Below, one piece after another: positions 51,425 to 61,485 of a stretch of 64,000 bases of DNA (position 1 is its first letter; each line of letters starts with the position of its first letter). The stretch is from an uncultured Bacteroidales bacterium (GTDB lineage Bacteria; Bacteroidota; Bacteroidia; Bacteroidales; UBA1715): contig CALAUG010000031.1 of assembly GCA_937892155.1 (NCBI GenBank), forward strand, positions 87,417 to 151,416, in the 5' to 3' direction. Under the pieces are notes generated by a model. That model saw only the letters and a list, made by a program, of their open reading frames with translations, was not told the DNA's origin and did not search any database. Both the position numbers and the translations under genes were made by a program.

Positions 51425-51444
51425 CACGTCTAAAAAATCAGACT

Positions 51445-51518
51445 GGTGTGGTAGTTCAGCTGGTTAGAATATCGGCCTGTCACGCCGAGGGTCGCGAGTT
51501 CGAGTCTCGTCCACACCG
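51445..51518 (+). tRNA. tRNA-Asp (anticodon GTC)
   Basis: 74-nt cloverleaf: acceptor GGTGTGG / CCACACC, discriminator G (as expected for Asp), D-arm GTTC, anticodon stem TCGGC/GCCGA with loop CTGTCAC giving GTC, T-arm GCGAG-TTCGAGT-CTCGT. The 3' CCA is not encoded (CAG follows the discriminator). Confidence 0.97.
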
Positions 51519-51521
51519 CAG

Positions 51522-51548
51522 AAGCTCAACGAAAGTTGGGCTTTTTTT
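51522..51548 (+). terminator. Terminator of tRNA-Asp
   Basis: AAGCTCAAC-GAAA-GTTGGGCTT stem with GAAA tetraloop and a T-run of seven; directly behind the tRNA. Confidence 0.9.
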
Positions 51549-51586
51549 ATGTAGCTATAACAACCTAAGACGTTTCTATAGGGCAC

Positions 51587-51618
51587 AAAAAAAGCCGAGT
51601 GAAAACTCGGCTTTTTTT
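51587..51618. terminator. Terminator of the 51.6 kb outer-membrane gene
   Basis: 14-bp perfect stem (AAAAAAAGCCGAGT / ACTCGGCTTTTTTT) with a GAAA loop, symmetrical, so usable on both strands; 17 nt from the stop on the minus strand. Confidence 0.93.
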
Positions 51619-51634
51619 GTATATCGTTCTACTA

Positions 51635-52372
51635 TTAGTAATTCAAATATTGCAAGAATGAAATCATTAAACCAACAGATTGGAAATCATGAATTTTACC
51701 ATAGAAATTATTTGTTTCATCGCTTTCAACAGTATTGTTTGACAAAGATGAATTTTGTACAAATGAAGCTTTGAAATTGATTTCTCTGCAATAGTAATGT
51801 TTCCCGAAGAATTTTACACCAAATACAACAACAGGTTGAATACAACTGTACTTAATACCAGGATTGTTTGCCCCACTACCCTGTGAACCATGAGCATTCT
51901 TTCCAAGGTCATACACAGGTATATCTTTATTTAGAGGGAACATAACATATTCAGCACCAACACCCAAAGAGAAACCTGTTTTTGCTCTTGTTGAAACCGT
52001 AGAAGCCGCTCCTGAATTAAAATCAAGAGTTAATGGCAAGCGCAACATTGCCGCATTTCCACCACCTGTTTCATTACTTGAGTGACCAAAGCCAAATGAA
52101 GGTCTAAATGCCAAATCAAATGATGAGTTATTAGTCATTTCCAAGAAATTGATTCTGGCAACACCCATCAATGTTGCATAACTAATATGTAAATTAGAAA
52201 ATTCCTGTTTTACACCAGAAGGTAATTGGAAATTACCCGTAACATTTGTTACATCCGCACCGATTGTTCCACCAACTTGAAAGAACAATCTCTCTCCAAA
52301 ACCTCCATGACCAGCGAAAGCTGTTCCCGAAAACAACCCTAAACAAACAACTAATTGTAATAAACGTTTCAT
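51635..52372 (-). CDS. Predicted outer-membrane beta-barrel protein
   Basis: 245 residues from ATG 52372 (MKRLLQLVVCLGLFSGTAFA); a TTG six nt upstream is not needed. Signal peptide at about 1-20. The mature sequence has alternating strand patterns (NFLEMTNNSSFDLAFRPSFGFG, GFSLGVGAEYVMFPLN, VQPVVVFGVKFFGKHYYCREINFKASFV) and ends SFLQYLNY, with an aromatic last residue. Function unknown. Monocistronic with a strong terminator; no -7 motif was identified upstream. Confidence 0.75.
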   Translation of the reverse strand: MKRLLQLVVCLGLFSGTAFAGHGGFGERLFFQVGGTIGADVTNVTGNFQLPSGVKQEFSNLHISYATLMGVARINFLEMTNNSSFDLAFRPSFGFGHSSNETGGGNAAMLRLPLTLDFNSGAASTVSTRAKTGFSLGVGAEYVMFPLNKDIPVYDLGKNAHGSQGSGANNPGIKYSCIQPVVVFGVKFFGKHYYCREINFKASFVQNSSLSNNTVESDETNNFYGKIHDFQSVGLMISFLQYLNY

Positions 52373-52572
52373 AATCAATAAATTACTTTTACATTCCTAT
52401 TCCTAAAAAACAATAAAATCAATAATCTTTTTTCTACCAGCTTATAGACTTTTACTATTTTCTTGTCAAATGTATAAAAATCTTCTTGTATTTCCTCATA
52501 TTGAGAGATAAATTAACACTGCCAAAAATTTTTTTTCTTATATGATTAGCTCTTGTATAAAAATTCACTCAA

Positions 52573-54549
52573 TTACAAAGCCTTACCAATCAACTTTTGA
52601 TAATTTTTTATGGTGCCTTGATAATACTTAACTTTATCATTTTCAGCTTGTTTGATACTTTTCCGATAATCCATATACTCCTTGTGACGATAATTTTCCA
52701 TAGAATTATCATTTTGAAGCATTTTCACCATATCCTTATACAAGGTCACATCGCCAGACAAACAAGTTGACATATTATCATCAAATTTCGTAATATCCTC
52801 TATCTGTTTTGAAATACGATCCAACTGGGCATTCATACGCAAAGCCATTTTCTCATACAAATCATCTTCTCCGTAATCATTTGACAACAGGACCTTAGCA
52901 GATTTCAACATTTTAAATGCTGCCAAATTCTCATTCACATAGTTCTGTAAAATATCGAACAAAACAGGAATACGTTCGGTCATTAACTCTATAGTCGGAT
53001 CTGTATATGTTTCATTAATGTCACCAACAACCTCAAACACATCAAAAAAGCCTTTCTTAAAGACATATTTATCGGAGAAATAAACCAACGACAAATTGCT
53101 TCCCTTTTTATCCAAATAGCGCGACAAACTCAGCAATTCCTTATTACACAAATCCGAGGCATTTTGCTGCTGACTATAAATAGTATCAATATTGCGATTT
53201 TCCAACGGAGCAATCAATGAATCAAAATCAGCAAGCAGCGATTTACAGCGGTCCATTTTATCATACACTTCGTTTATCAACGCAGTTCCTTGCTCCAAAT
53301 ATTCCTTATTCTGAATCATTGGGCGGGACAAATCAATAATGTCACGCAAGGCATATTTGCCGTTATTTTTCGCTATGTAGGATTGAATTTTTTTATTCTG
53401 CGAATTAATTTTTCCCAAAGCACGAACCTGCTGACTATTAACCTTGGACTGCGTACTGATTTTTTGCGACAGCATTTTATTCGACTCTATCAAATGCGTT
53501 TTCCAGTTTTCACTTCTTTTCTGTTTTGCATCAAATTCCTTAGCATTATTTTGAGTGGCAATATAAAACAACGAATCTGCAATATTCGAATAATTCCAAG
53601 CCTTCTTCGTTTCATCCAACGGAGCAAATATTTTTCCCTTTTCTTCCAAATAGTAGGTATTGAAGAAATTCTTCAACGCAAAATAATAATACAACGCTTT
53701 TGTATACTGATTTGCCGGATTAGCTTCCTCACTTTTTTCCGCTACATAGACATACTTCTCCGTAGCAGACAAATTTGCGAAATCACTGACAAACGATGAA
53801 TTGCTCAACTCATCAGGATTACGTTCCAAATATGCTGTTACAGCAGAATCTCCGGCAATAAAATAACTCATCGACATAGGAAACTTCATCAACTGGAAAA
53901 GATCAGCCGCAGGCATCAAAGTATGTAAACTCTTTTGTGGAGAAATATACAAATAGCGAGGATTGTATTCTTTAACAGCCTTTAAATGAGAGGCATACGG
54001 GATTCTAAACAATGTCCAGAAAACATTTGCAAACGGAGCGACTACAGAAACTACCTTGCACGAAGCATTCGCCAAATCCATTATATACCACGAATCCGAC
54101 AACTGTACCAATGCCCATGCATATTCTGTACGCACCAACGTATCACCGGGAAGACAGTCAAAATCTCTACTATAACCAGGGACGTACACTGCAGGTATCC
54201 TCTGCGTTTTGCACATTTCCACAAACAGTTTTACGTAGCCATCACTCAATGCCTTGCGCGAACGCAATATTTTTTTCAGGGTTTTATTTTCGGCAGGTCT
54301 TTTTTCGTATTCTGCATAATCCAATTTGATATTTTTACAAATCCAATACGAAAATGCCAACACCTTTTCTTCATCGGACACGCACGGTTTTGCTAAAGCA
54401 GACGCAAGCGTTTCAACTTTCTTTGCGTTGACACGCGCCACAAAACGAGCATTCTTATATATATATGCCGTATCTATTTGCGCAGATCCCCCCGATGACA
54501 ATCCTAAACAAAATACTATTGTTACTATCGACAGAATTAAATTCCTCAT
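52573..54549 (-). CDS. Transglutaminase-like pseudoenzyme with coiled coils
   Basis: 658 residues from ATG 54549 (MRNLILSIVTIVFCLGLSSGG), which starts a clear signal peptide; longer frames would remove it. The residues about 50-190 follow the transglutaminase-like fold, but the usual Cys site (GxCxGYA) reads KALSDGYVKLF and the His site (HAW) reads EYAWALVQL; only the Asp in WYIMDLANA is kept. The enzyme is thus probably inactive, retained as a binding fold. The rest, about 300-658, is mostly helical and coiled coil, rich in Lys, Glu, Asn and Ser. No other family seen. Confidence 0.75.
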   Translation of the reverse strand: MRNLILSIVTIVFCLGLSSGGSAQIDTAYIYKNARFVARVNAKKVETLASALAKPCVSDEEKVLAFSYWICKNIKLDYAEYEKRPAENKTLKKILRSRKALSDGYVKLFVEMCKTQRIPAVYVPGYSRDFDCLPGDTLVRTEYAWALVQLSDSWYIMDLANASCKVVSVVAPFANVFWTLFRIPYASHLKAVKEYNPRYLYISPQKSLHTLMPAADLFQLMKFPMSMSYFIAGDSAVTAYLERNPDELSNSSFVSDFANLSATEKYVYVAEKSEEANPANQYTKALYYYFALKNFFNTYYLEEKGKIFAPLDETKKAWNYSNIADSLFYIATQNNAKEFDAKQKRSENWKTHLIESNKMLSQKISTQSKVNSQQVRALGKINSQNKKIQSYIAKNNGKYALRDIIDLSRPMIQNKEYLEQGTALINEVYDKMDRCKSLLADFDSLIAPLENRNIDTIYSQQQNASDLCNKELLSLSRYLDKKGSNLSLVYFSDKYVFKKGFFDVFEVVGDINETYTDPTIELMTERIPVLFDILQNYVNENLAAFKMLKSAKVLLSNDYGEDDLYEKMALRMNAQLDRISKQIEDITKFDDNMSTCLSGDVTLYKDMVKMLQNDNSMENYRHKEYMDYRKSIKQAENDKVKYYQGTIKNYQKLIGKAL

Positions 54550-54692
54550 AGTTAGTGCATTATAAAAAAGCGCACCAATATACACACTTTTTGAACAAGT
54601 TGCAAACATTTTGCAGTTAATAATAACAAAAAGGATTTGAGATTTATACACACGGGACTACACTACCACCTTTAAGTGCTACACCATGTGCA

Positions 54693-57581
54693 TTATTCCA
54701 CCAAATATGAGATTTCTTCCTGAGAGAATGGAATTGTTTGTTCGTCTGGAATAAAATTCGCAACCAACTGACTTTTACGCTGTTGCAATTTTTGAATTTT
54801 CTCTTCTATAGTGTTTTCCGAAATGAATCGATATACAGTCACATTGTTGGTCTGCCCAATTCTATGCGCACGGCTTACCGCCTGGTTTTCCACCGCAGGA
54901 TTCCACCAAGGATCCAAAATAAACACGTAATCCGCCTGGGTTAAATTCAATCCTACACCACCAGCCTTTATGGAGATTAAGAAGATTTTACAATCTTCAT
55001 CATTTTGAAAATCCTTAATAACCTCTTCTCGCTTCTGGGTACTTCCTACCAAATACGCATACTTAATACCTTCCTTCTGAAAATGCTCTTTAAACAAATC
55101 CAAATGCGACACAAAGGAAGAGAATATCAACACTTTATGGTGGTGAATAATGTTTGGCAGCATACGAAGAACCTCATCAAATTTTCCAGAAGAACCGTGA
55201 TTTGCACCGACCAATGCCGGATGGTTCGCCAACTGACGTAAACGCATCAACGCCTGAAGCACGTTGATTGTGGATTTTTGGAACGTTTCATTTTCTATCG
55301 ACTCGTAAATCATATTACGAACCTTAGATTTTTCGGTCTCATACATTTTTTCCTGCGTTTCCGACATTTTACAGTAACGAATCTGCTCGGTCAACGGTGG
55401 CAAATCTTTTGCAACCTCCTGTTTCTCCCGACGGAAGATAAATGGCTTGACGATCTTCTGCAAACGGCTTGCAATTGCTTCGTCGTGTCGCTCTATGCCC
55501 TTCACGAAATATTCCTTAAAGAACTTCAAACTCCCGAGCATTTCCCTATTCACGAAATTCAGCTGCGTCCACAAATCCGTCAATGTGTTTTCTATTGGCG
55601 TACCTGTCAGCAACAATTTCCTATCAGAGGTCAGTTTCAGTACACTACTGTATATTTTTGAACCCGGATTTTTAATCATCTGGCTTTCATCAAGAACAAT
55701 ATAATAGAACGGGAACTTTTCAAAACTCTCTATATCGTTACGTAACAAGCCGTATGTGGTAAGAATAATATCGAAATCATTGAAGTAATCAAACGATTTA
55801 TTTCGCTCATTACCAATGTATTTGAACACTTTTATAGATGGTGCAAATTTCTCAAATTCGTTATACCAGTTATACACGATAGATGCTGGAGATACAATCA
55901 AACTTGGTTTGTGCATTCCTTGTTCTTTCTGAACATTCTGCACTTTTTGAAGCAAAGCGATTGTCTGCAAAGTTTTTCCAAGCCCCATATCGTCAGCCAA
56001 ACAGCCACCAAAATTATTGGCGTGCAGGAAGCACAACCAACGGTAACCTTCTACCTGATACGGACGTAACGTCGCGTTGATTTCTTTTGGGACCTCGTTG
56101 TCCTTCAAACCATTTGTTTCTATGTGAACCAAACGTTCCTTCATTGCATCGGACAACTTTATCGGCAGACGCTGTATTGTTTTGTAATGAACAGTACGTA
56201 CCGAAAAATAGTCCATGTTGCCATTTCTTGTCGAGAACAAAAAAAGGTCTTTATATTTTGCGAACCATTCTGTAGGAATTATACCAATTTGATTATTAGG
56301 CAGTTGCACAACCGGGTCCTCGTTCAAAATATTTTTACGGAGTTTTTTGAACGGAATCTTGTAATCGCCAAATATCACAACGGCACGAACATCAAACCAG
56401 TCGATTGAATCAGAAAGGACTTCCATCTCAAGTCTGGCCTGAAGATTTTGAATTTTTTGATCAGAGACGTCGTAGACATCCATTGCGTATGAATCAAACA
56501 ACGTCTTACTTTTTTGTACCGCGCTGAGAATTGAAAAATATCCGTCCCCGTCAGCTTCCTGTGGTCTCCACAAGCCATTCTGATTTGTCCAACCAATACT
56601 CTCTATATCGTGTATGAATTTTTTTTCAAATTCTACATCCCGCAAAATTCTCTCATACTTCGGCGAACCAGCCTCCAATTTATACTCAACAAAGAATTCA
56701 CGTTCATCAGCAAAATCTTTCAATTCATTATTGCGATATTTTGCACAGAATTCCACTCCCGCATTTCCTTCAACATCTCTCACAATAGTTGCAGAAAGCG
56801 TTGGGACTACCTTCACATCTTTTAGTTCAAAGCCAGAAACCTCAACGTTATAATTTCTAATGGCATTCAAAATTACATTGTCAAACCATGTAATTTTATC
56901 CATCACATTCGGTACAACTACTTTTTCGCTTTCTATAAATTTCTCAAAAATTCTTCCATTTATATTTTTGAAATGGTAGAACGTATTACCAATCTGCACC
57001 GCACTTGGCGAATTCGCCAACATAACAAAACGCTGTCTGTACAATTTCACATCCTTTCCATCGACAACGATACGGAATTTGCGTTCCAAATTATCTCCGA
57101 CTTTATTGTAGATAAACGTGACCTCCGGATCAGACTCACAGATTTTTATTAAATCCTCTGGATAGAAATTAGCGCCTTTAACCTTGTTGTAGATAGGAAT
57201 ATGATGTTCTCTAGCCAGCAAAAATGCCTCGGCAAGATATTTTTCCACATACGGACGAATAGTGACATTAAAGATTTTCTTCTGGTCCGGATATTTTCTA
57301 TCGCGTTCCCGAATTTTTTCAAAGAAATTCTTTCGGGTATCCTTACTATGTGCAATACCTTCCTGCTTATATTTTTCAAACAAATAGGTTTCATCGCAAT
57401 GCGACAGAGCTTCTATTATATCTACTTCGTGTTTCGCAAGGTATTTCTTGTTCGTTGACGGCGTTAAATACTCCGACGTTTGGAAAAATTCATAGCCATC
57501 TTCCTTTTTTAATTCAAAAGAAGATAAAACCCAACCTAAATTGGTATTTTCTTGCAATATGAGTGCAAACTGAAATTCCAT
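54693..57581 (-). CDS. SNF2-family DNA helicase/ATPase
   Basis: 962 residues from ATG 57581 (MEFQFALILQENTNLG). The C-terminal half is a SWI2/SNF2 ATPase: Walker A DDMGLGKTLQT near 531-541, DESQMIKNP (DExx-type box), then the helicase C domain with SIKAGGVGLNLTQADYVF and DPWWNPAVENQAVSRAHRIGQ. The first about 500 residues are mixed alpha/beta typical of bacterial SNF2 proteins. DNA translocation or nucleoprotein remodelling is expected; target unknown. The promoter TAACTTTG at 57598-57605 leaves the ATG at 57581, not 57593, as start. Confidence 0.92.
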   Translation of the reverse strand: MEFQFALILQENTNLGWVLSSFELKKEDGYEFFQTSEYLTPSTNKKYLAKHEVDIIEALSHCDETYLFEKYKQEGIAHSKDTRKNFFEKIRERDRKYPDQKKIFNVTIRPYVEKYLAEAFLLAREHHIPIYNKVKGANFYPEDLIKICESDPEVTFIYNKVGDNLERKFRIVVDGKDVKLYRQRFVMLANSPSAVQIGNTFYHFKNINGRIFEKFIESEKVVVPNVMDKITWFDNVILNAIRNYNVEVSGFELKDVKVVPTLSATIVRDVEGNAGVEFCAKYRNNELKDFADEREFFVEYKLEAGSPKYERILRDVEFEKKFIHDIESIGWTNQNGLWRPQEADGDGYFSILSAVQKSKTLFDSYAMDVYDVSDQKIQNLQARLEMEVLSDSIDWFDVRAVVIFGDYKIPFKKLRKNILNEDPVVQLPNNQIGIIPTEWFAKYKDLFLFSTRNGNMDYFSVRTVHYKTIQRLPIKLSDAMKERLVHIETNGLKDNEVPKEINATLRPYQVEGYRWLCFLHANNFGGCLADDMGLGKTLQTIALLQKVQNVQKEQGMHKPSLIVSPASIVYNWYNEFEKFAPSIKVFKYIGNERNKSFDYFNDFDIILTTYGLLRNDIESFEKFPFYYIVLDESQMIKNPGSKIYSSVLKLTSDRKLLLTGTPIENTLTDLWTQLNFVNREMLGSLKFFKEYFVKGIERHDEAIASRLQKIVKPFIFRREKQEVAKDLPPLTEQIRYCKMSETQEKMYETEKSKVRNMIYESIENETFQKSTINVLQALMRLRQLANHPALVGANHGSSGKFDEVLRMLPNIIHHHKVLIFSSFVSHLDLFKEHFQKEGIKYAYLVGSTQKREEVIKDFQNDEDCKIFLISIKAGGVGLNLTQADYVFILDPWWNPAVENQAVSRAHRIGQTNNVTVYRFISENTIEEKIQKLQQRKSQLVANFIPDEQTIPFSQEEISYLVE

Positions 57582-57597
57582 AAGTCTTCGCAAGAAA

Positions 57598-57605
57598 CAA
57601 AGTTA
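57598..57605 (-). promoter_or_regulatory. -7 promoter element of the SNF2 gene
   Basis: TAACTTTG on the minus strand, 16 nt from the ATG at 57581; it would leave only 4 nt before an ATG at 57593. Confidence 0.55.
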
Positions 57606-57660
57606 CAACATTTACATGAATAAAAAAGTTGAATATTGATTTTTTATTAACAATTCTCTT

Positions 57661-57668
57661 TACCTTTG
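57661..57668 (+). promoter_or_regulatory. -7 promoter element of truA
   Basis: TACCTTTG lies 7 nt before the ATG at 57676; ATTG at 57635-57638 is a possible -33. The transcript would be nearly leaderless. Confidence 0.6.
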
Positions 57669-57675
57669 ACGAACT

Positions 57676-58407
57676 ATGCGGTATTTCATTCATTTAGCAT
57701 ATAACGGAACCAGATTTTGTGGCTGGCAAATCCAACCGCATTCGCCTTCCGTGCAGGAAACAATAGAGAAAAATCTCAGTAAAATACTTGGTGAATCCAT
57801 AAGCATTGTTGGTGCCGGTCGTACCGATTCGGGTGTTCACGCATCGTGCTATTATGCTCATTTCGAAACGACAAAAGAATTTGATTTACAAGATATTACC
57901 TACAAATTAAACAGAATTCTCCCATATGATATTGTTATTTACAATATCTACGAAGTTACAGACGACCTGCACGCACGGTTTTCCGCACTATCACGGACAT
58001 ACACGTATACTATTACGAACATAAAAAATCCGTTTGCAAACGAAACGGAATATTACTATCACACCCAACTCGATGTTGAGGCTATGAATGCAGCCTGTAC
58101 ATATCTTATTGGCGAAAAAGATTTTACAAGTTTCAGTAAGCTGCACACGGACGTCAACAATAACATCTGCACGGTTACCGAAGCACGCTGGGAACAAAAC
58201 GGGACGAAACTTATATTTACCATTTCGGCGAACCGATTTCTCCGCAATATGGTCCGTTCCATAGTTGGTACAATGCTAGATATTGGAAAAGGAAAAATCT
58301 CTACCAACGATTTCGTAAAAATCATTGAAAGCAAAAACAGACAGAATGCCGGGCAATCAATACCAGCATGCGGCCTAAGCCTCTGCAATATCATCTATAG
58401 AGATTAG
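57676..58407 (+). CDS. truA: tRNA pseudouridine synthase A
   Basis: 243 residues. TruA modifies U38-U40 of the anticodon stem. The catalytic Asp is in GAGRTDSGVHA (about 46-56), with YNGTRFCGWQIQP at 9-21 and ANRFLRNMVRSIVGTMLDIGKG near 194-215. It is convergent with glgB, 14 nt apart. Confidence 0.97.
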   Translation: MRYFIHLAYNGTRFCGWQIQPHSPSVQETIEKNLSKILGESISIVGAGRTDSGVHASCYYAHFETTKEFDLQDITYKLNRILPYDIVIYNIYEVTDDLHARFSALSRTYTYTITNIKNPFANETEYYYHTQLDVEAMNAACTYLIGEKDFTSFSKLHTDVNNNICTVTEARWEQNGTKLIFTISANRFLRNMVRSIVGTMLDIGKGKISTNDFVKIIESKNRQNAGQSIPACGLSLCNIIYRD

Positions 58408-58421
58408 GATTATAAAGACTA

Positions 58422-60419
58422 TTATTTTTGTACTTTCTCCAGCACCAATACTGTGTGATTCGGAATATACAAATGATTATAATGTTCCGCGTACATACCT
58501 TCTTCCACAGGTATTGAGAAATACGACATTTCTTCATCCACACGGAGTAGACCGCCATATTTTTTCGAATCGTTAGTCAGGACAATCTTATACTCGCCAG
58601 CAGGCATTGCAATGCCATATCCTTCAAACGATTTTGTTGGATTGAACGAAAATACAAAATACAATCCGTCACGTTCAAAAGCCAATATCTGATCCTGATT
58701 GTTATCGTGTATAAAACGAGGTTTTTCGCTAAAGAAATTCGGATGACTATTTATCAAGGCAATCATATCCTTGTCGAATTCAGCCAAAAATTTATAACGA
58801 AGATTTTCATCCTTCTTCAAACTCCACTGACGACGGGCATACTGATACGACCAGCCATTACCTTCACGAGGGAAATCTATCCATTCTGGATGTCCAAATT
58901 CATTTCCCATAAAGTTCAGGTAGCCGTTTTGTGCAGTTGCAATCGTCATCAAACGAATTTCCTTATGCAGTGCCATTCCCCTATCAATCACCAAACTTGG
59001 AATAGCAACGTGCATACAATAATACATTTCCTTATCCATCAAACGGAAGGCAATTGTTTTATCTCCCACCAGAGCCTGATCATGAGATTCGGCGTACGAA
59101 ATCACTTTTTCATCTACACGTGCCTGAGTCAGTTCGTAATACATATTACCAACCTGCCAGTCCTCGTCACGGTAGTCTTTCAGAAGCTTAATCCAATAAT
59201 CAGGGACACCCATAGACAAGCGGTAATCAAAACCGTACCCGCCTTTTTCCATACTTGCCGCCAGGCCAGGCATACCGCTCATATCTTCGGCTATCGTTAT
59301 TGCAGATGGTTTTACTTCGTGTATAAGTTTATTGGCCAATGCCAAATATGTAAGTGCATCGTCGTCTTCATTACCATCAAAATACCGTTCGTAGCAATCA
59401 AAAGCACGTCCCAATCCGTGATCCCAGTACATCATACTCGTCACGCCATCGAAACGGAAACCATCGAAATTGAAATCTGCAAGCCAATATTTACAATTTG
59501 AAAGCAGGAAGTGAACCACCTCATTCTTTCCGTAGTTGAAACATTTAGAATCCCAGGCACCATGTGTTCCCTTCGGTCCCTTATGGAAAAACTGATAATC
59601 CGTACCATCATATTTCCCCAAACCCTCCACGGTATTCTTAACCGCATGTGAATGAATCAAGTCCATAATGACACGCAATCCCATACCGTGTGCAGTGTCA
59701 ATCAATTCCTTTAATTCCTCGGGAGTGCCGAAACGCGACGACGGAGCAAAGAAACTTGAAACGTGGTAACCAAAGGAGCCGTAATATGGATGTTCCTGTA
59801 TTGCCATCAACTGCACCGTATTGTAGCCAGCTTCCTTTATTTGTGGCAATATATTTTTAGTAAATTCCACGTAAGTACCAACCCTATATTCTTCGGTTGC
59901 CATACCAACGTGTGCTTCATATATTAGAGGCGCCTGTTCTATGTTTGGAAGAGGATTTTTCCATTGGTACGGTTCCACGTCCCAAATCTGTGCACTGAAG
60001 ATTTTTGTCTGCTCGTCCTGAACGACACGTTTTGCCCAGGCTGGGATACGATAGCCCTGACCGCCTTTCCAATACACCGACAATTTATATAAATCGCCGT
60101 GATGAATTTTATCTAATGGAACTTCTAATTCCCAGTAATTATCTTTTTCGTCGAATACAAACTCAACTTTTTCTTCCCAGTTTGAAAACGTTCCCACCAA
60201 GCACATACTGGTTGCATTTGGTGCCCATTCCCGAAAAATCCAGCTAGTTTGCGTCTTGTGACAGCCAAAAAACAAATATCCGTTCGCAAACGATTCCAAC
60301 GAAGATGAACCAGAAGTCAATTCACTTTCGCGTTGCCCGATATATTCCAAACGTCCGACAATAGACTTCTCAAACGGTTTCAGCCACGGATCGTTTTCAA
60401 CATACGAAGGAGTTTTCAT
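58422..60419 (-). CDS. glgB: 1,4-alpha-glucan branching enzyme, eukaryote-like (GH13_8)
   Basis: 665 residues from ATG 60419 (MKTPSYVENDPWLKPFE); the longer frame to 60500 lies before the promoter and is rejected. CBM48-like domain at about 55-145, then the alpha-amylase barrel. The catalytic residues are Asp324 in GFRFDGVTSMMYWDHG, Glu378 in TIAEDMSG and Asp447 in ESHDQALVG. The sequence is of the eukaryotic type (AWDSKCFNYGKNEV) rather than E. coli GlgB, as often in Bacteroidota. It adds alpha-1,6 branches to glycogen. No other glg gene is near. Confidence 0.95.
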   Translation of the reverse strand: MKTPSYVENDPWLKPFEKSIVGRLEYIGQRESELTSGSSSLESFANGYLFFGCHKTQTSWIFREWAPNATSMCLVGTFSNWEEKVEFVFDEKDNYWELEVPLDKIHHGDLYKLSVYWKGGQGYRIPAWAKRVVQDEQTKIFSAQIWDVEPYQWKNPLPNIEQAPLIYEAHVGMATEEYRVGTYVEFTKNILPQIKEAGYNTVQLMAIQEHPYYGSFGYHVSSFFAPSSRFGTPEELKELIDTAHGMGLRVIMDLIHSHAVKNTVEGLGKYDGTDYQFFHKGPKGTHGAWDSKCFNYGKNEVVHFLLSNCKYWLADFNFDGFRFDGVTSMMYWDHGLGRAFDCYERYFDGNEDDDALTYLALANKLIHEVKPSAITIAEDMSGMPGLAASMEKGGYGFDYRLSMGVPDYWIKLLKDYRDEDWQVGNMYYELTQARVDEKVISYAESHDQALVGDKTIAFRLMDKEMYYCMHVAIPSLVIDRGMALHKEIRLMTIATAQNGYLNFMGNEFGHPEWIDFPREGNGWSYQYARRQWSLKKDENLRYKFLAEFDKDMIALINSHPNFFSEKPRFIHDNNQDQILAFERDGLYFVFSFNPTKSFEGYGIAMPAGEYKIVLTNDSKKYGGLLRVDEEMSYFSIPVEEGMYAEHYNHLYIPNHTVLVLEKVQK

Positions 60420-60439
60420 ATTCTTGAAATTCAACACCT

Positions 60440-60468
60440 CAAAAGTACGGTTTTCATTGAAATACAAA
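60440..60468 (-). promoter_or_regulatory. Promoter of glgB
   Basis: TACTTTTG (60440-60447) with TTTG at 60465-60468, 17 nt apart on the minus strand; the ATG follows 20 nt later. Confidence 0.7.
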
Positions 60469-60584
60469 ACAAAAAGAGAAGAAAAAACTATTTTTTGCAA
60501 AAACTGCGGCCTACAATTTTTTAATCTTGATAGAATTTGTGATTTTTGCAGTGTTAAAAGAAGTCAGGAATCAGGATAAAAACT

Positions 60585-61451
60585 ATGAGACAGATATTTT
60601 ATATTATTTCAGCATTGCTTATTGTATGTAGCTGTACACACGACGAAAAAGAAAGCTACACAATTTCCGACAGTGGTTTAGCTTATTTGTATCGGGTACA
60701 GTCGGACTCCGATGTTACTCCCCAAGATGGCAACAAATTATTACTTGACGTTGCATACTACAATGAACAGGACTCTGCATTATTCAAATCAAAAGATATT
60801 TCGAACCGCTTCATTATGGACTTCTTTCCACCTACGGTTAACGGCGCTACCATTAATGACGCATTTGCAATGATGCACGAAGGTGACAGCATGAGTTTTC
60901 TTATTAACGCCTACAATTTCTATCTTGGAGCCGGCCAAAACCAAATGCTTTCAAAAGTTACCAAGGAAGAAAATCTTCGTTTTGAAGTTAGACTGAAAAA
61001 AATTCTTTCTCCCGAAATTGTTGAACAAGAAATAATCCAAAAGGAAAAAGAATTGAAAGAAGAAGAGGAATTTTTGCTGGCTGATTTCATCAAAAACAAC
61101 TACCCAGACGTGAAACCGACGAAATCTGGATTATATTATATTGAGACACGTCCAGGCAGTGGCAGAACTATTTCTAAAAACGACAGTGTTGCCATCCATT
61201 ATACCGCGACGTACATCAATGGCGAACCAATTTATTCAACCTATCAGAAAAACGACCCGCTTATTTTCGGCGTGTCCGATCCCAATGTATGGCCATGTCT
61301 TTCCGAAGCAGTGCAATATATGAACAAAGGATGCAAAGCGACCATTATCGCCCCATCAAAACTGGCTGCCGGCGAACGAGGAGACAAAGCGCTCCGCATT
61401 CCACCCAGAAAGACGATTATTTTTGATATAGAATTAGTAGCGTTTAAATAA
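60585..61451 (+). CDS. FKBP-type peptidyl-prolyl isomerase lipoprotein with two FKBP-like domains
   Basis: 288 residues. Signal with a Cys pair (IVCSCTHDE), so lipid-anchored near Cys17. Two FKBP-like domains: the first (about 25-145, with FAMMHEGDSMSFLINA) lacks the usual active-site aromatics and seems degenerate; the second (about 175-288) has NDSVAIHYTATYINGEPIYSTY and ends ELVAFK with IPPRKTIIFDIEL. A gliding-associated PPIase GldI has a similar plan, so a role in folding of outer-membrane or secreted proteins is inferred. The T9SS genes are 33 kb away. Confidence 0.85.
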   Translation: MRQIFYIISALLIVCSCTHDEKESYTISDSGLAYLYRVQSDSDVTPQDGNKLLLDVAYYNEQDSALFKSKDISNRFIMDFFPPTVNGATINDAFAMMHEGDSMSFLINAYNFYLGAGQNQMLSKVTKEENLRFEVRLKKILSPEIVEQEIIQKEKELKEEEEFLLADFIKNNYPDVKPTKSGLYYIETRPGSGRTISKNDSVAIHYTATYINGEPIYSTYQKNDPLIFGVSDPNVWPCLSEAVQYMNKGCKATIIAPSKLAAGERGDKALRIPPRKTIIFDIELVAFK

Positions 61452-61485
61452 TGACTATGATGGTGATACACTCAAACCATCACCT

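Noticed and set aside
52379..52572. Small RNA or gene between the outer-membrane protein and the transglutaminase-like gene
   Set aside because: No strong hairpin, promoter motif or coding frame was found in these 194 bases.
61458..61482. Terminator between the FKBP lipoprotein and MFS genes
   Set aside because: Only TGATGG/CCATCA (6 bp) around a 13-nt loop without a T-run; too weak to call.
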